Source: Desulfoferula sp040751985
GTDB taxonomy: Bacteria > Desulfobacterota > Desulfarculia > Desulfarculales > Desulfarculaceae
Direction of reading: 5' to 3'
DNA: 64,000 nt
NCBI GenBank assembly: GCA_040751985.1
Contig: JBFMFU010000047.1
Coordinates: 1 to 64,000, forward strand
The notes beneath the pieces are model-generated. The model worked only from the letters and a program-made list of their open reading frames with translations. It had not been told where the DNA came from and did no database searches. Made by a program: the position numbers and the translations under genes. How positions within the stretch are numbered: position 1 is the stretch's first letter; each line of letters starts with the position of its first letter. Below are positions 17,665 to 26,013 of this stretch, piece by piece.

Positions 17665-19158
17665 TCACACCACCAGCCAGAGCACCACCCCCACCAAGAG
17701 CGAGGCCCCCACGCCCAGGGGGATGGTCAGGCGCAGGATAGCCCCCTCCTGGCCCAGGGCCCCGCACATGGGCGCGGCGATGGCGATCTTGAAGGGCGAG
17801 GAGATGGAGCCCAGGGAGGCGCCCACGGCCAGGCCCGAGGCCAGCCAGGTGGCGCTGACACTGAGCAGCCCCGCGGTTTCCACCTGCAGGCGGCCGAAGA
17901 GCATCAACGAGGCCACCCCGTAGCCGGTGAGGAAGGTGCCCACCCAGCCCAGGAAGGGCACGAAGACGGGATAGAGGCTGCCGGTGTAGGCGGCCAGGCC
18001 CTTGGCCATGATCCAGGGCAGGTTGTGCGCCTGCACCAGTTGGGCGAAGCCGGGGGTGTAGCCGGAGAAGGCAATGATCTGGCCCATGGCCCCGAACAGG
18101 CTCATGGCCAGGGAGGCCCGCCAGCCCTTCTGCAGCCCGCCGATGAGCACCTGGCGCAGCTCCGGGCCCTTGACCCCGAACAGCCAGGCGCCCAGGCCGA
18201 AGGCCAGGAACAGGTACAGGTAGGCCGAGAACAGGGGCCGGAAGGTGACCGCGTGCACCGGGATCAGGTGCACGGTCAGGCTCAGGCGCTGGAAGGTCAG
18301 CTCCTTGAGCGGCCCCACCATGTTCAGGGTCAGCAGCACGGCCAGGATGAACAAGAACGGCGCCAGGTCCCGGCCCACCTCCCGGTCCAGGCGCAGTCGC
18401 CTGGTGCCCATGAGCACCAGGGCCAGGATCAGCACCAGGCCGGCGGCCATGCCCGATATGGACACCGCCAGCCAGGCCACGCAGGCCAGGGCGGCCAGGC
18501 CCAGGATCAGCCCGCAGCCCAATAGGAGCAGCCAGGCGCGCAGCCCAGGCAGGGGCCGGGGCAGGAACAGGGGCACGCAGGCGGCCATGGCCAGGGTGGC
18601 CGGGATGGACAGCCAGGCCGAAGCCAGGCCCAACTCAAAGAGGGGCAGGCCGGTGATCAGGGCCAGCACGGTGACGATGATGCCGGCCATCTCCAGGGTC
18701 ATCAGGCCGGAATAGCCCACGATGGACAGGGCCGCGGCCCCGGCCGGGGCCACCCCGGCCGCGTGCAGCATGGGCGCCACCACCGGCTCGGCGATGACCC
18801 CGGCCCCCTCCACGAAGTTGCCCACGCCCAGGGTGATGAGCAGGCTGCGGTGGTAGTCGCTCTTGACCCCGGCGGCGAACCACTCCACGATGCGCTTGAG
18901 CGAGCCGGTGGCCATGAGCAGGCTGGAGAGCATGATGCCGCCGAAGATCACCAGGGTCAGGGGCAGGGTGGTGAGCACGCCGTCCAGGCCGGCCAGCAGG
19001 GCCACGCCCAGGGGGGTGTCGAAGAACAGCACCACCAGGCCCAGGGTGAATAGCACGCCGTAGACCGACAGGTCCAGGGCCGGCCGCCTGAGCCCCACGG
19101 CCAGCACCATCAAGAGCAGCACCGGCGACCAGCAGAGAAAAAACGACCAGCCTTGCAC
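17665..19158 (-). CDS. L-lactate permease family transporter
   Basis: About 497 residues with 12 or more hydrophobic segments, an inner-membrane carrier. The segment GVGNFVEGAGVIAEPVVAPML (about 120-140, written here in part: VGNFVEGAGV) matches the hallmark EGA region of LctP permeases, and the C-terminal LTGYGVASLMLFGRLQVETA and ISSPFKIAIAAPM also fit. Likely substrate is lactate or a related organic acid, by proton symport. GGGGAGG directly abuts an ATG at 19164 (no spacing), so the GTG at 19158, 6 nt from the ribosome site, is the better start. It lies just downstream of prmA on the same strand. Confidence 0.8.
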   Translation of the reverse strand: MQGWSFFLCWSPVLLLMVLAVGLRRPALDLSVYGVLFTLGLVVLFFDTPLGVALLAGLDGVLTTLPLTLVIFGGIMLSSLLMATGSLKRIVEWFAAGVKSDYHRSLLITLGVGNFVEGAGVIAEPVVAPMLHAAGVAPAGAAALSIVGYSGLMTLEMAGIIVTVLALITGLPLFELGLASAWLSIPATLAMAACVPLFLPRPLPGLRAWLLLLGCGLILGLAALACVAWLAVSISGMAAGLVLILALVLMGTRRLRLDREVGRDLAPFLFILAVLLTLNMVGPLKELTFQRLSLTVHLIPVHAVTFRPLFSAYLYLFLAFGLGAWLFGVKGPELRQVLIGGLQKGWRASLAMSLFGAMGQIIAFSGYTPGFAQLVQAHNLPWIMAKGLAAYTGSLYPVFVPFLGWVGTFLTGYGVASLMLFGRLQVETAGLLSVSATWLASGLAVGASLGSISSPFKIAIAAPMCGALGQEGAILRLTIPLGVGASLLVGVVLWLVV

Positions 19159-19184
19159 GCACATCCTCCCCTGGGATCAGGTCT

Positions 19185-20063
19185 CTAAATATTAGCGCCC
19201 ATTAGCAGGGCCAGCCAACCCAGCTCCTCCCGGCGGGCCAGCACCACCAGGCCCAGGCCCGCAAAGAAATCCGCCACCTCGCCGCCGGCCTCGGCCCGGA
19301 AGCCGCTGAGCACCAGGCGGCCGCCGGGGGCCAGGCAGCGGGCCAGATGGGGGCCGGCCGGGCCCAGGATGCCCCAGGGCAGGTTGGCCGCGATCAGGCC
19401 CAGAGGCCCGGCCAGGGCCTGGTGGTCGGCCTGCACGAAGTACACCCGCTCGCCGGCCAGGGGGTTCAGGGCCCGGTTGCGGGCCACGGCCCGGCGGGAG
19501 GCCGGGGCCGGGTCCAGGGCCAGCACCCTCAAGCCCCCAACCAGGGCCAGGCCCATGGCCAGCACCCCGCTGCCCGCGCCCACGTCCGCGGCCCAGGACC
19601 CCGGCGCGGGCGCCGGGCCCAACTTGCCGGCCAGCAGCCGGGCGATGAGGCCCAGGTTCAGCCAGGTGCTGGGGTGGTCGCCGGCCCCGAAGGCAATGCC
19701 GGCGTCGATGACCAGCAGCCGGCGCGAGGCCGTCAGCCCCAGCCAGGCCGGGGCCAGGGCCAGGTTCGGCGCCACCTCCAGGGGCCGGGGCTCGGTCCAG
19801 GCCGCGCCGGGCCGGGCGGCGCGGAAGCGGCGCACCTGGGGCTCCCCGCCCACGGCCGCGGCCAGCTCGGCCAGGGCCGCCTCGGCCGCCGGGCCCGCGG
19901 GCCACAGGGCCCATACCTGGCCGCCCTGCTGCCAGCGCTGCACGGCCCCGGCCCGGCGCAGCCTGCGGGCCAGGTCCCGGCCGGCCTGGCTGTCGGCCAG
20001 GTGGAAGCGGGCCTCCAACCAGAGGCCTTCTCGGACTAGGGGCGATGGGGTGGTTTTTGTCAT
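19185..20063 (-). CDS. prmA: Ribosomal protein L11 methyltransferase PrmA
   Basis: A SAM-dependent methyltransferase of about 292 residues. Diagnostic segments are AFGAGDHPSTWLNL (the PrmA GTGxHPTT motif), the SAM-binding VGAGSGVLAMG and ANLPWGILGP (the NxPW-like catalytic loop), followed by LAPGGRLVLSGF. The ATG at 20063 is preferred over an upstream in-frame start because the longer version adds a Pro/Gly-rich stretch absent from the family. Expected target: L11 of the ribosome. The N-terminal substrate-recognition domain is divergent. Confidence 0.88.
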   Translation of the reverse strand: MTKTTPSPLVREGLWLEARFHLADSQAGRDLARRLRRAGAVQRWQQGGQVWALWPAGPAAEAALAELAAAVGGEPQVRRFRAARPGAAWTEPRPLEVAPNLALAPAWLGLTASRRLLVIDAGIAFGAGDHPSTWLNLGLIARLLAGKLGPAPAPGSWAADVGAGSGVLAMGLALVGGLRVLALDPAPASRRAVARNRALNPLAGERVYFVQADHQALAGPLGLIAANLPWGILGPAGPHLARCLAPGGRLVLSGFRAEAGGEVADFFAGLGLVVLARREELGWLALLMGANI

Positions 20064-20200
20064 GCCATGGCCGCTGCTTATGGTTCCGGGCCCTCCAGGG
20101 GCCCGCCCCAGCCTAAACCCAGGGCCCCGGACGCGCAAGGACCTGCTTCGGCTTCACCCAGGGCGAGGGTGGTTTTTTGCGCAAAAAATGGTCCTTCCTA

Positions 20201-20229
20201 TTGCAAACCTGAGAATCAGTTGCCATATT
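20201..20229 (+). promoter_or_regulatory. Candidate promoter of the selenocysteine HesB-like gene
   Basis: TTGCAA, a 17-nt spacer and CATATT (20224-20229), 50 nt before the start codon. The downstream paralog has the same arrangement (TTGCTT, 17 nt, CATATT). A TGAGAAT resembling half a Fur-type site lies in the spacer at 20210-20216, but no second half is convincing. Confidence 0.5.
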
Positions 20230-20278
20230 CAATAGAACAAAGGCCAAGATTCGCCCCCCGGGGCAGGAAGGGAGCATC

Positions 20279-20614
20279 ATGGTTGAAGTTAGCTCGGCCG
20301 CCAGCAAGGCCATCCAAGATTTCATGAAGGAGAAGAATATCACTTCTCCTCTGCGTGTATTCCTGCAATCAGGCGGCTGAGGGGGCCCCTCCCTGCGCTT
20401 GGTTCTGGATGAACCAAAGGACACCGACGAGAAGTACGAAGTGGACGGTCTGACCTACCTCATCGACAAGGACCTGAGCAAGATGAGCGGCAAGGTCAGC
20501 GTGGATTTCATCGACAACGGTTGGCAGCAGGGCTTCACCGTGGCCTCGGAGATTCCGCTGGGCAGCGGCGGCTCCTGCTCCAGCGGCACCTGCGGCGACA
20601 GCTGCAGCGTCTAA
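20279..20614 (+). CDS. HesB-like selenoprotein (UGA at codon 34 read as Sec)
   Basis: A 111-residue HesB/IscA-like protein interrupted by an in-frame TGA at 20378-20380. The frame continues perfectly after it and aligns along its whole length with the intact neighbour at 20822. That neighbour has Cys at this very position (LQSGGCGGPSL versus LQSGGUGGPSL). A hairpin suited to a bacterial SECIS starts 18 nt after the UGA. The C-terminus holds a Cys cluster (SCSSGTCGDSC), as expected for Fe-S or metal ligands. HesB-like selenoproteins are known from deltaproteobacteria by genome surveys, but their role is not established; Fe-S handling or thiol redox is inference. Automatic annotation would truncate it or call only the 3' part. 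Confidence 0.88.
20399..20417 (+). promoter_or_regulatory. Candidate bacterial SECIS hairpin of the HesB-like selenoprotein
   Basis: A perfect 7-bp stem TTGGTTC/GAACCAA with 5-nt loop TGGAT, the loop beginning 26 nt after the UGA. The aligned place in the Cys paralog (around 20942-20960) has no such stem. SelB binds elements of this size and position in other bacteria. Confidence 0.7.
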
Positions 20615-20630
20615 GCTGAGCACCTGTCTA

Positions 20631-20668
20631 CGCGGGGCGGGCCCGGCCGGGCCCGCTCCGCGTTATTT
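20631..20668 (+). terminator. GC-rich hairpin after the selenoprotein gene
   Basis: Arms of 16 nt (20631-20646 and 20647-20662) pair over nearly their full length with one G-T mismatch-type position, followed by TTATTT. Probably an intrinsic terminator separating the two HesB-like genes; the T tract is short. Confidence 0.5.
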
Positions 20669-20747
20669 CCGGGGCCTGTCAGGGCACTCATCGGCCCGGC
20701 CCGTGGGCCGCCCGCCTAAGCATCAGAAAAATTCATACTTATTCCCC

Positions 20748-20776
20748 TTGCTTCCTGGGCAAGGCGTAACCATATT
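20748..20776 (+). promoter_or_regulatory. Candidate promoter of the Cys HesB-like gene
   Basis: TTGCTT, a 17-nt spacer and CATATT (20771-20776), 45 nt before the ATG. It matches the promoter of the Sec paralog in spacing and -10 sequence, suggesting each copy has its own, similarly built promoter. Confidence 0.5.
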
Positions 20777-20821
20777 TGAAAATACCAACGCGGCAACGGC
20801 CGCCCAGCGAAAGGAAGTAGC

Positions 20822-21154
20822 ATGATTGAAGTCAGCCCGGCGGCCAGCGAGGCCATCGCCGCCTTCATGAAGGAAAAGGGCCTGGACTCCCCCCTGCGCG
20901 TCTTCTTGCAGTCCGGCGGCTGCGGAGGCCCCTCCCTGCGCCTGGTCATGGACGACAGGAAAGACGGCGACGAGGAGTTGAAGGTAGACGGTCAGAGCTA
21001 CCTCATCGAGGAAAACCTGAGCAAGCTCAGCGGCAAGGTCACCGTGGATTTCGTGGACAACGGTTGGCAGAAGGGCTTTACCGTGGCCTCGGAGTTCCCG
21101 GTGGGCGGCGGCGGCTCCTGCTCCAGCGGGGGCGGCTGCGACTGCTGCGGCTAG
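20822..21154 (+). CDS. HesB/IscA-like protein, cysteine paralog
   Basis: A 110-residue protein, a tandem paralog of the Sec gene just upstream. Both share a nearly identical backbone: an N-terminal EVSxAASxAIxxFMKEK, LRVFLQSGGxGGPSLRLV with Cys34 in place of Sec, and SKxSGKVxVDFxDNGWQ near the middle. The C-terminus is Gly/Cys-rich (SCSSGGGCDCCG). Three ligand-like Cys positions recall A-type Fe-S carriers, but IscA/ErpA function is not proven here. GGAAG precedes the ATG. Its codons are more GC-rich than those of the Sec copy. Confidence 0.87.
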   Translation: MIEVSPAASEAIAAFMKEKGLDSPLRVFLQSGGCGGPSLRLVMDDRKDGDEELKVDGQSYLIEENLSKLSGKVTVDFVDNGWQKGFTVASEFPVGGGGSCSSGGGCDCCG

Positions 21155-21173
21155 CTCCACCTGAATCCGCCGG

Positions 21174-21204
21174 AGGCGGGCCGCGCGCCCGCCTTCGCTT
21201 TTTT
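21174..21204 (+). terminator. Rho-independent terminator after the HesB-like pair
   Basis: An 8-bp stem AGGCGGGC/GCCCGCCT with 5-nt loop (21174-21194), followed by TCGC and a run of six T (21199-21204). Sits between convergent genes. Confidence 0.85.
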
Positions 21205-21670
21205 AGGTCACGAAGCGGCCCAGGCGCTCGCGCAGGGCCGGGGCCGCCGGGGCCGGGGCCTGGCCCAGGGCCGCGGCCACGGCCTTGAGGCAGGTTTCCA
21301 GCACCGAGGCGTGCGGCGCGCGGCGCTGCAGGGCGGCCTGCAGGGTGGCCAGGTCCGCGGCCAGGTCCGCGGCGGCCGGCCCCGCCAGGCCCAGCGCGCC
21401 GGCCTGGCCGATCTCCTTCAGCAGCGCGCCCAGGTCCGCGGCATTGTCCGGGCTGGGGGCGCCGTCCAGCTCGGCCTGGCCGGCCTCGGTCAGGCGCACC
21501 CCGCCGCTGAGGCTGGCCATCTCCAGCAGGCCCTGGGTCATCAGGTCCAGGGAGAGCTGCTCGGTGGCTGCGTGGTCCAGGCCCAGGGCCTCGCCGGCCC
21601 GCCACATGTTGGCCTTGGCCCCGGCCGCGGCCAACCGGCGCAAGAACTCCAGGCGCTTCAAGTCCTCCAT
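21203..21670 (-). CDS. Hypothetical protein, possible winged-helix N-terminus
   Basis: 155 residues, start at ATG 21670 with AGGAG 6 nt upstream. The first about 70 residues (MEDLKRLEFLRRLAAAGAK, then LGLDHAATEQLSLDLMTQGLL and GGVRLTEAG) have the helix pattern plus a beta-wing expected of a winged helix-turn-helix. The rest is Ala/Leu-rich helix. No membrane segment. I do not recognise the family; a small DNA-binding or adaptor protein is possible. Convergent with the HesB-like pair and divergent from the radical SAM gene. Confidence 0.6.
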   Translation of the reverse strand: MEDLKRLEFLRRLAAAGAKANMWRAGEALGLDHAATEQLSLDLMTQGLLEMASLSGGVRLTEAGQAELDGAPSPDNAADLGALLKEIGQAGALGLAGPAAADLAADLATLQAALQRRAPHASVLETCLKAVAAALGQAPAPAAPALRERLGRFVT

Positions 21671-21804
21671 GACCACTCCTGACCGGCCGCGCTCTGTGCG
21701 GGGCCTATCCCAGGCTGACACGCGCCGGCCGCCCGGTCAAGAGTCGCCCACTGTGCTATAGTTAGCCCGCAGCCAATTACCCGCTGTTAAAAGGAAAACC
21801 GCCC

Positions 21805-23541
21805 GTGGCCGCCAGCACCTGGCCCCTGCAGGAACACCACCAGAAGCTCCTGGCCCAGGAGCAGGGAGCCCTGCGCCAGGACCCCGGCGGCCGCCTGCAG
21901 GTGGCCCTGATCTTCCCCAACACCTACCAGGTAGGCATGGCCAACCTGGGCCTGCAGACCGTGTACCGGCTGGTCAACGAACGGCCCGACGCCCTGTGCG
22001 AGCGGGTGTTCCTGCCCGACCGCCAGGAGGAGGCTCTCTACGCCAAGACCGGCGCGCCGCTGTTGTCCCTGGAGTCCTCGCGGCCCCTGGGCGAGTTCGA
22101 CCTGGTGCTGGCCAGCATATGCTTTGAGAACGACGAGCCCAACCTGGTGCGCATGCTGACCCACGGCGGCCTGGGCAGCCGCGCGGCCCAGCGCCGGGGG
22201 CCGCTGGTCATCGCCGGCGGGGTGGCGCCCATGCTCAACCCCGAGCCCCTGGCCGAGGTGGTGGACGGGTTTCTGTTGGGCGAGGCCGAGGTGGTGCTGC
22301 CGCCCTTCCTGGAGGCCCTCTTGGCCGGGCCGGGCGGCGAGCGCCAGGAGCTGCTGGCCGCCCTGGGCCGCGGCGTGACTGGCTTCTACACCCCGGCCTT
22401 CTACGACGCGGCCTACGCCGACGACGGCGTCCTGGCCTCCTTCACGCCTCGGGCCGGCCTGCCCGCACGGGTGGCGGCGCCCAAGTACCGGGGCCCGGCC
22501 GCGGGTCTGGCCCGCAGCCTGATCACCGCGCCGGGCACTGAGTTCGGGCACATGACCCTCATCGAGGTGGGGCGCGGCTGCGGCCACGGCTGCCGCTTCT
22601 GCGCAGCCGGGCACCTGTTCCGGCCGCCCCGCCTGGGCGCGGCGGCGGACTTCGCCGAGGCTGCGGCAGCGGCCGCGGCCGGCGGCGGCAAGGTGGGCCT
22701 GGTCTCGGCGGCGGTGAGCGACCTGGCCGACGTGGATGAGCTGGCCGCCTGCATCCTGGGGGCCGGGGGCAGCTTGTCGGTGTCCAGCCTGCGCGCCGAT
22801 TGCCTGAGCCCGGAGCTGGCCGCGGCCCTGGCCGCCAGCCGCCACCAAACCGTGGCCCTGGCCCCGGAGGCGGGCAGCGAGCGCCTGCGCCGGGTGATCA
22901 ACAAGCACCTCAGCGAGGCGGACTTGGTGCGGGCCGTGGAGCGGCTGGTGGCCGCCGGGGTGCCCAACCTGCGCCTGTACTTCATGCTGGGCCTGCCCAG
23001 CGAGACCGAGGACGACGTGGCGGAGCTGATCGGCCTGGCCGGCCGCCTGCGCCAGCAGGTGGTGAGCTTCTCCCGGGCCAAGGGCCGCCTGGGCCGGGTC
23101 ACGGTGAGCCTCAACGCCTTCGTACCCAAGCCCTGGACCCCCTTCCAGTGGGAGCCCATGGCCCCCCTGAAGCTGATCAAGGCCCGCCTGGACCGGGTGC
23201 AGAAGGCCCTGGCCGGCGTTGCCAACCTCAAGGTGATCCACGACGTGCCCAAGTATGCCCGCCTGCAGGCGGTGCTGGCCAGGGGCGACCGCCGCCTGAC
23301 CCCGCTGTTGGAGGCCCTGGCCGGGGGCGCGCCCCTGGAGCGGGCCTACGCCCAGGCCGGGGTGGACCCGGACTTCTACGCCCTGCGCCGGCGGGCCAAA
23401 GAGGAGCTGTTGCCCTGGGCCTTTGTTGACCACGGCATCCAGCCGGAATATCTTTGGGCCGAGGCCGAGCGGGCCCGCCGCATGGCGCTGAGCCCGCCCT
23501 GCGAACCAGCCACCTGCCGCCGCTGCGGCGTCTGCGCGTGA
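21805..23541 (+). CDS. Radical SAM protein with N-terminal B12-binding-like domain
   Basis: A 578-residue protein starting at GTG 21805. The N-terminal part (VALIFPNTYQVGMANLGLQ, then VIAGGVAP) has the Rossmann-like layout of B12-binding radical SAM proteins. The Fe-S/SAM motif is GRGCGHGCRFCAAG (about residues 255-268; CxxxCxxC). A C-terminal Cys pair (CRRCGVC) could bind another cluster or metal. It resembles the family often annotated as TIGR03960-like radical SAM proteins, though I cannot confirm the subfamily; the reaction is unknown. It is followed 4 nt later by the next gene, forming an operon with it and ubiE. Confidence 0.85.
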   Translation: MAASTWPLQEHHQKLLAQEQGALRQDPGGRLQVALIFPNTYQVGMANLGLQTVYRLVNERPDALCERVFLPDRQEEALYAKTGAPLLSLESSRPLGEFDLVLASICFENDEPNLVRMLTHGGLGSRAAQRRGPLVIAGGVAPMLNPEPLAEVVDGFLLGEAEVVLPPFLEALLAGPGGERQELLAALGRGVTGFYTPAFYDAAYADDGVLASFTPRAGLPARVAAPKYRGPAAGLARSLITAPGTEFGHMTLIEVGRGCGHGCRFCAAGHLFRPPRLGAAADFAEAAAAAAAGGGKVGLVSAAVSDLADVDELAACILGAGGSLSVSSLRADCLSPELAAALAASRHQTVALAPEAGSERLRRVINKHLSEADLVRAVERLVAAGVPNLRLYFMLGLPSETEDDVAELIGLAGRLRQQVVSFSRAKGRLGRVTVSLNAFVPKPWTPFQWEPMAPLKLIKARLDRVQKALAGVANLKVIHDVPKYARLQAVLARGDRRLTPLLEALAGGAPLERAYAQAGVDPDFYALRRRAKEELLPWAFVDHGIQPEYLWAEAERARRMALSPPCEPATCRRCGVCA

Positions 23542-23545
23542 GGCC

Positions 23546-25291
23546 ATGGACCAGCACGAGATAGAAAAGTTCTTGCGCGATCCTCGCTCCCTGCTGGAGC
23601 TGGAGAAGCGCGACCCCCGCCGGGCCGAGGCCCTGTGGCAGGGCCTGACCCCGGCGCAGCGCCTGCAGGCGGTGCTGGCGGTGCGCGGCCTGGAGCGCGA
23701 GCGCCTGATCGTGCTGGCCGCCGACAGCCGGGAGCTGGTGCAGGCCCTGGCCCCGGACGAGTTCGCCTCCACGGCCCTGGAGCTGGGCCCGGACGACGCC
23801 GGGGCCCTGATCGAGATGTGCTCGGACCAGCAGCTCACCTATTTGCTGGACCTCACCGGCTGGCTCAAGGAGCGCTTCGTGCCCCAGCGCTACCAGGTCT
23901 GGCTGCCCCTGGTGCTGGAGGCCGGCGCCGGCCGCCTGCAGCGCTGGCTGGCCTCCACGGACCTGGAGGTGCTCGGCCTTTTGATGCGCCACTGGCTGCG
24001 GGTGGTCAAGTGGCTGCCCAGCCAGGACGAGCAGGAGCCGCCCGACGACCTGCCCGCCTTCACCCTGGACAACGTTTACCACCTGGAGCTGCGCGACAAG
24101 GACGCCCAGGGCTTCGTGGCCCAGGTGCTGGTGCTCATGAAGAGCGAGCTGCCCGAGCTCTACGGCCAGGTGATGGAGTCCCTGCTCTGGGAAGAGCCCG
24201 TGGAGCTGGACGAGTACGCCTCCCGCTGGCGGCGGGGACGCCTGGCCGACCACGGCTTCCCGGACCGGCAGGAGGCCCTGCAGCTCTGGGCGGCGCCCGC
24301 CAGCGGCGAGAGCGACTGGCAGCAGAAAGCCCCCAAGCAGCCGCCCGCCGCGGCGGCCCAGTTGCACTCGGACGCCAACCTGAGCCTGCTGCCCGAGCAC
24401 GAGCAGCTACCGGCGCTGGCCGCCGAGTTGGACGGCCCGGCCCGGGAGGCGCTGCTCACCGAGCTGGCCTATGTGGCCAACTGCGGGGTGGCGGCCCTGG
24501 AGGCGGACCCGGCCGCGCCCGAGGAGGTGGCCCGGGCGGCGCGGGAGAGCCTGGGCCTGGTGAACCTGGGCCTGGGGGTGCTGGCCGCCGGCGATCAGGG
24601 CCGGGCCCGCAGCATCCTGGCCCGCCTGAGCCTGGCCGCCCTGGCCCGGCAGGGCGCGGCCGCCCTGCGCCGCCTGAACCGCCGCGCCTGGGCGCTGCTC
24701 AAAGAAGGCTGGCTCAAGGACCTGCCCACCGGCCTCTACGTACTGGACCACCCCCTGGACCGCTGGCTGGCCGGCCTGGTCTTCCCGCGGCCGCGCTGCT
24801 TTGACCCCAAGCTGCCCGCCGGCCGCGAGTACCGCTCCTTTTTGAGCCTGGCCGACCTAGCGGCGGCCGAGACGAACCTGAGCCAGGCCGAGTTCTGGGG
24901 GCAGCTCCTGTTCGAGTTGCTGGCCATCGACCCCCGGCAGGCGGCGGCGCTGTTCAACAAGCCCTTCCTGCCCGCCGACCCCGAGGAGATCAAGCTCAGC
25001 CATCTGCTGGGCACCTGGCTGGCCCGCCGCGCCCTGGGCCTCACGGGCCTGGAGCCCATACCCCTGGCCCAACTGCCGGCGGCGGTGGCGGCCCTGCAGG
25101 AGGGCCTGGCCGGAGAGCTGGCCCGTGAGGTGGAGCGCTCGCTGGAGGCCTTGACCGACCCGGCCCAAGTGCGGCTGGCCCAGCGGTCGCTGAACGGTGC
25201 GCTGGCCTCGCTCAAGCGCGACCTGGGCCGCCTGGACCCCCAGGGCGAGCTGGACCCGCGCTTCGTGGGCGGCCTGGTGTTGGCCCGGTGA
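23546..25291 (+). CDS. Conserved hypothetical protein, possibly DUF6178
   Basis: A 581-residue soluble helical protein, Leu/Ala-rich, with no signal peptide. The N-terminal region (FLRDPRSLLELEKRDPRRAEALW, LTPAQRLQAVL, then ALIEMCSDQQLTYLLDLTGWLKERF) resembles a group of deltaproteobacterial proteins I associate with DUF6178, but this recall is not certain. No catalytic motif is visible. Its start follows the radical SAM stop by 4 nt, and its TGA overlaps the ubiE GTG (GTGA). All three are therefore co-transcribed, which is the only functional hint. Confidence 0.75.
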   Translation: MDQHEIEKFLRDPRSLLELEKRDPRRAEALWQGLTPAQRLQAVLAVRGLERERLIVLAADSRELVQALAPDEFASTALELGPDDAGALIEMCSDQQLTYLLDLTGWLKERFVPQRYQVWLPLVLEAGAGRLQRWLASTDLEVLGLLMRHWLRVVKWLPSQDEQEPPDDLPAFTLDNVYHLELRDKDAQGFVAQVLVLMKSELPELYGQVMESLLWEEPVELDEYASRWRRGRLADHGFPDRQEALQLWAAPASGESDWQQKAPKQPPAAAAQLHSDANLSLLPEHEQLPALAAELDGPAREALLTELAYVANCGVAALEADPAAPEEVARAARESLGLVNLGLGVLAAGDQGRARSILARLSLAALARQGAAALRRLNRRAWALLKEGWLKDLPTGLYVLDHPLDRWLAGLVFPRPRCFDPKLPAGREYRSFLSLADLAAAETNLSQAEFWGQLLFELLAIDPRQAAALFNKPFLPADPEEIKLSHLLGTWLARRALGLTGLEPIPLAQLPAAVAALQEGLAGELAREVERSLEALTDPAQVRLAQRSLNGALASLKRDLGRLDPQGELDPRFVGGLVLAR

Positions 25292-26013
25292 GGGACGAAC
25301 AGACCCAGATCAAGCAGGTGCGCCGCATCTTCAGCCGGGTGGTGCCCTTCTACGACCTGCTCAACCATTTGCTCAGCTTCGGCCAGGACATCCACTGGCG
25401 GATCTTCACGGCCCGCTGCCTGCGGCCCGGCCCCCTGGGCCGGGTGCTGGACGTGGCCACCGGCACCGGCGACCTGGCCCTGGCCATCGCCGCCCGTCCC
25501 GAGCGGCCGCTGGTGGTGGGCCTGGACCTGGTGCCGGCCATGCTGGGACCGGCCGTCAAGAAGGCCGCCCGCCGCGGGGCTCGCCTGCGCCTGCTGGCTG
25601 GGGACGGCACCCGCCTGCCCTTCGCCGACCAGTCCTTCGACGCGGTGACCATCGCCTTCGGCATCCGCAACATCCCCCGCCGCCACGACGCGCTCCGGGA
25701 GATGCGCCGGGTGCTGGCGCCGGGGGGAAGGCTGTATGTGCTGGAGTTCGCCACCCCGGCCAGCGGCCTGTGGCACCGTATCTACGCGCGCTACCTGGTG
25801 CACCTGCTGCCCCGGCTGGCGGGCCTCATCGCCGGCGACGTGGACAGCTACCGCTATTTGGCCGAGACCATCTTGGAGTTCCCGCCGCCCAAGGCCTTCC
25901 GGGCCGAGTTGGCCGCCGCCGAGCTAGTGGCGCCGCGCTCCTATGCCCTGACCAAGGGCGTGGCCTGGCTGCACGTGGCCGAGCGGCCCGGCCTCACAGG
26001 GGGCGGGCGATGA
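25288..26013 (+). CDS. ubiE: Demethylmenaquinone/ubiquinone methyltransferase UbiE/MenG
   Basis: A 241-residue class I SAM methyltransferase of quinone biosynthesis. Visible motifs are FSRVVPFYDLLNHLLSFG at the N-terminus (UbiE signature), VLDVATGTGDLALA (SAM motif I), GDGTRLPFADQSFDAVTIAFGIRN (motif II, quoted parts FADQSFDAV and FGIRNI), and MRRVLAPGG. In an anaerobe the product is most likely menaquinone. It starts at a GTG overlapping the previous stop. The last 20 bases overlap a small gene on the other strand. Confidence 0.93.
   Translation: MRDEQTQIKQVRRIFSRVVPFYDLLNHLLSFGQDIHWRIFTARCLRPGPLGRVLDVATGTGDLALAIAARPERPLVVGLDLVPAMLGPAVKKAARRGARLRLLAGDGTRLPFADQSFDAVTIAFGIRNIPRRHDALREMRRVLAPGGRLYVLEFATPASGLWHRIYARYLVHLLPRLAGLIAGDVDSYRYLAETILEFPPPKAFRAELAAAELVAPRSYALTKGVAWLHVAERPGLTGGGR

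Noticed and set aside
20210..20229. A Fur box before the selenoprotein gene
   Set aside because: Only one half (TGAGAAT) is recognisable; the other half does not pair with the consensus.
20399..20614. A separate short gene starting after the HesB UGA
   Set aside because: It begins in the middle of the HesB-like domain and inside the candidate SECIS; the full-length alignment with the paralog explains it.
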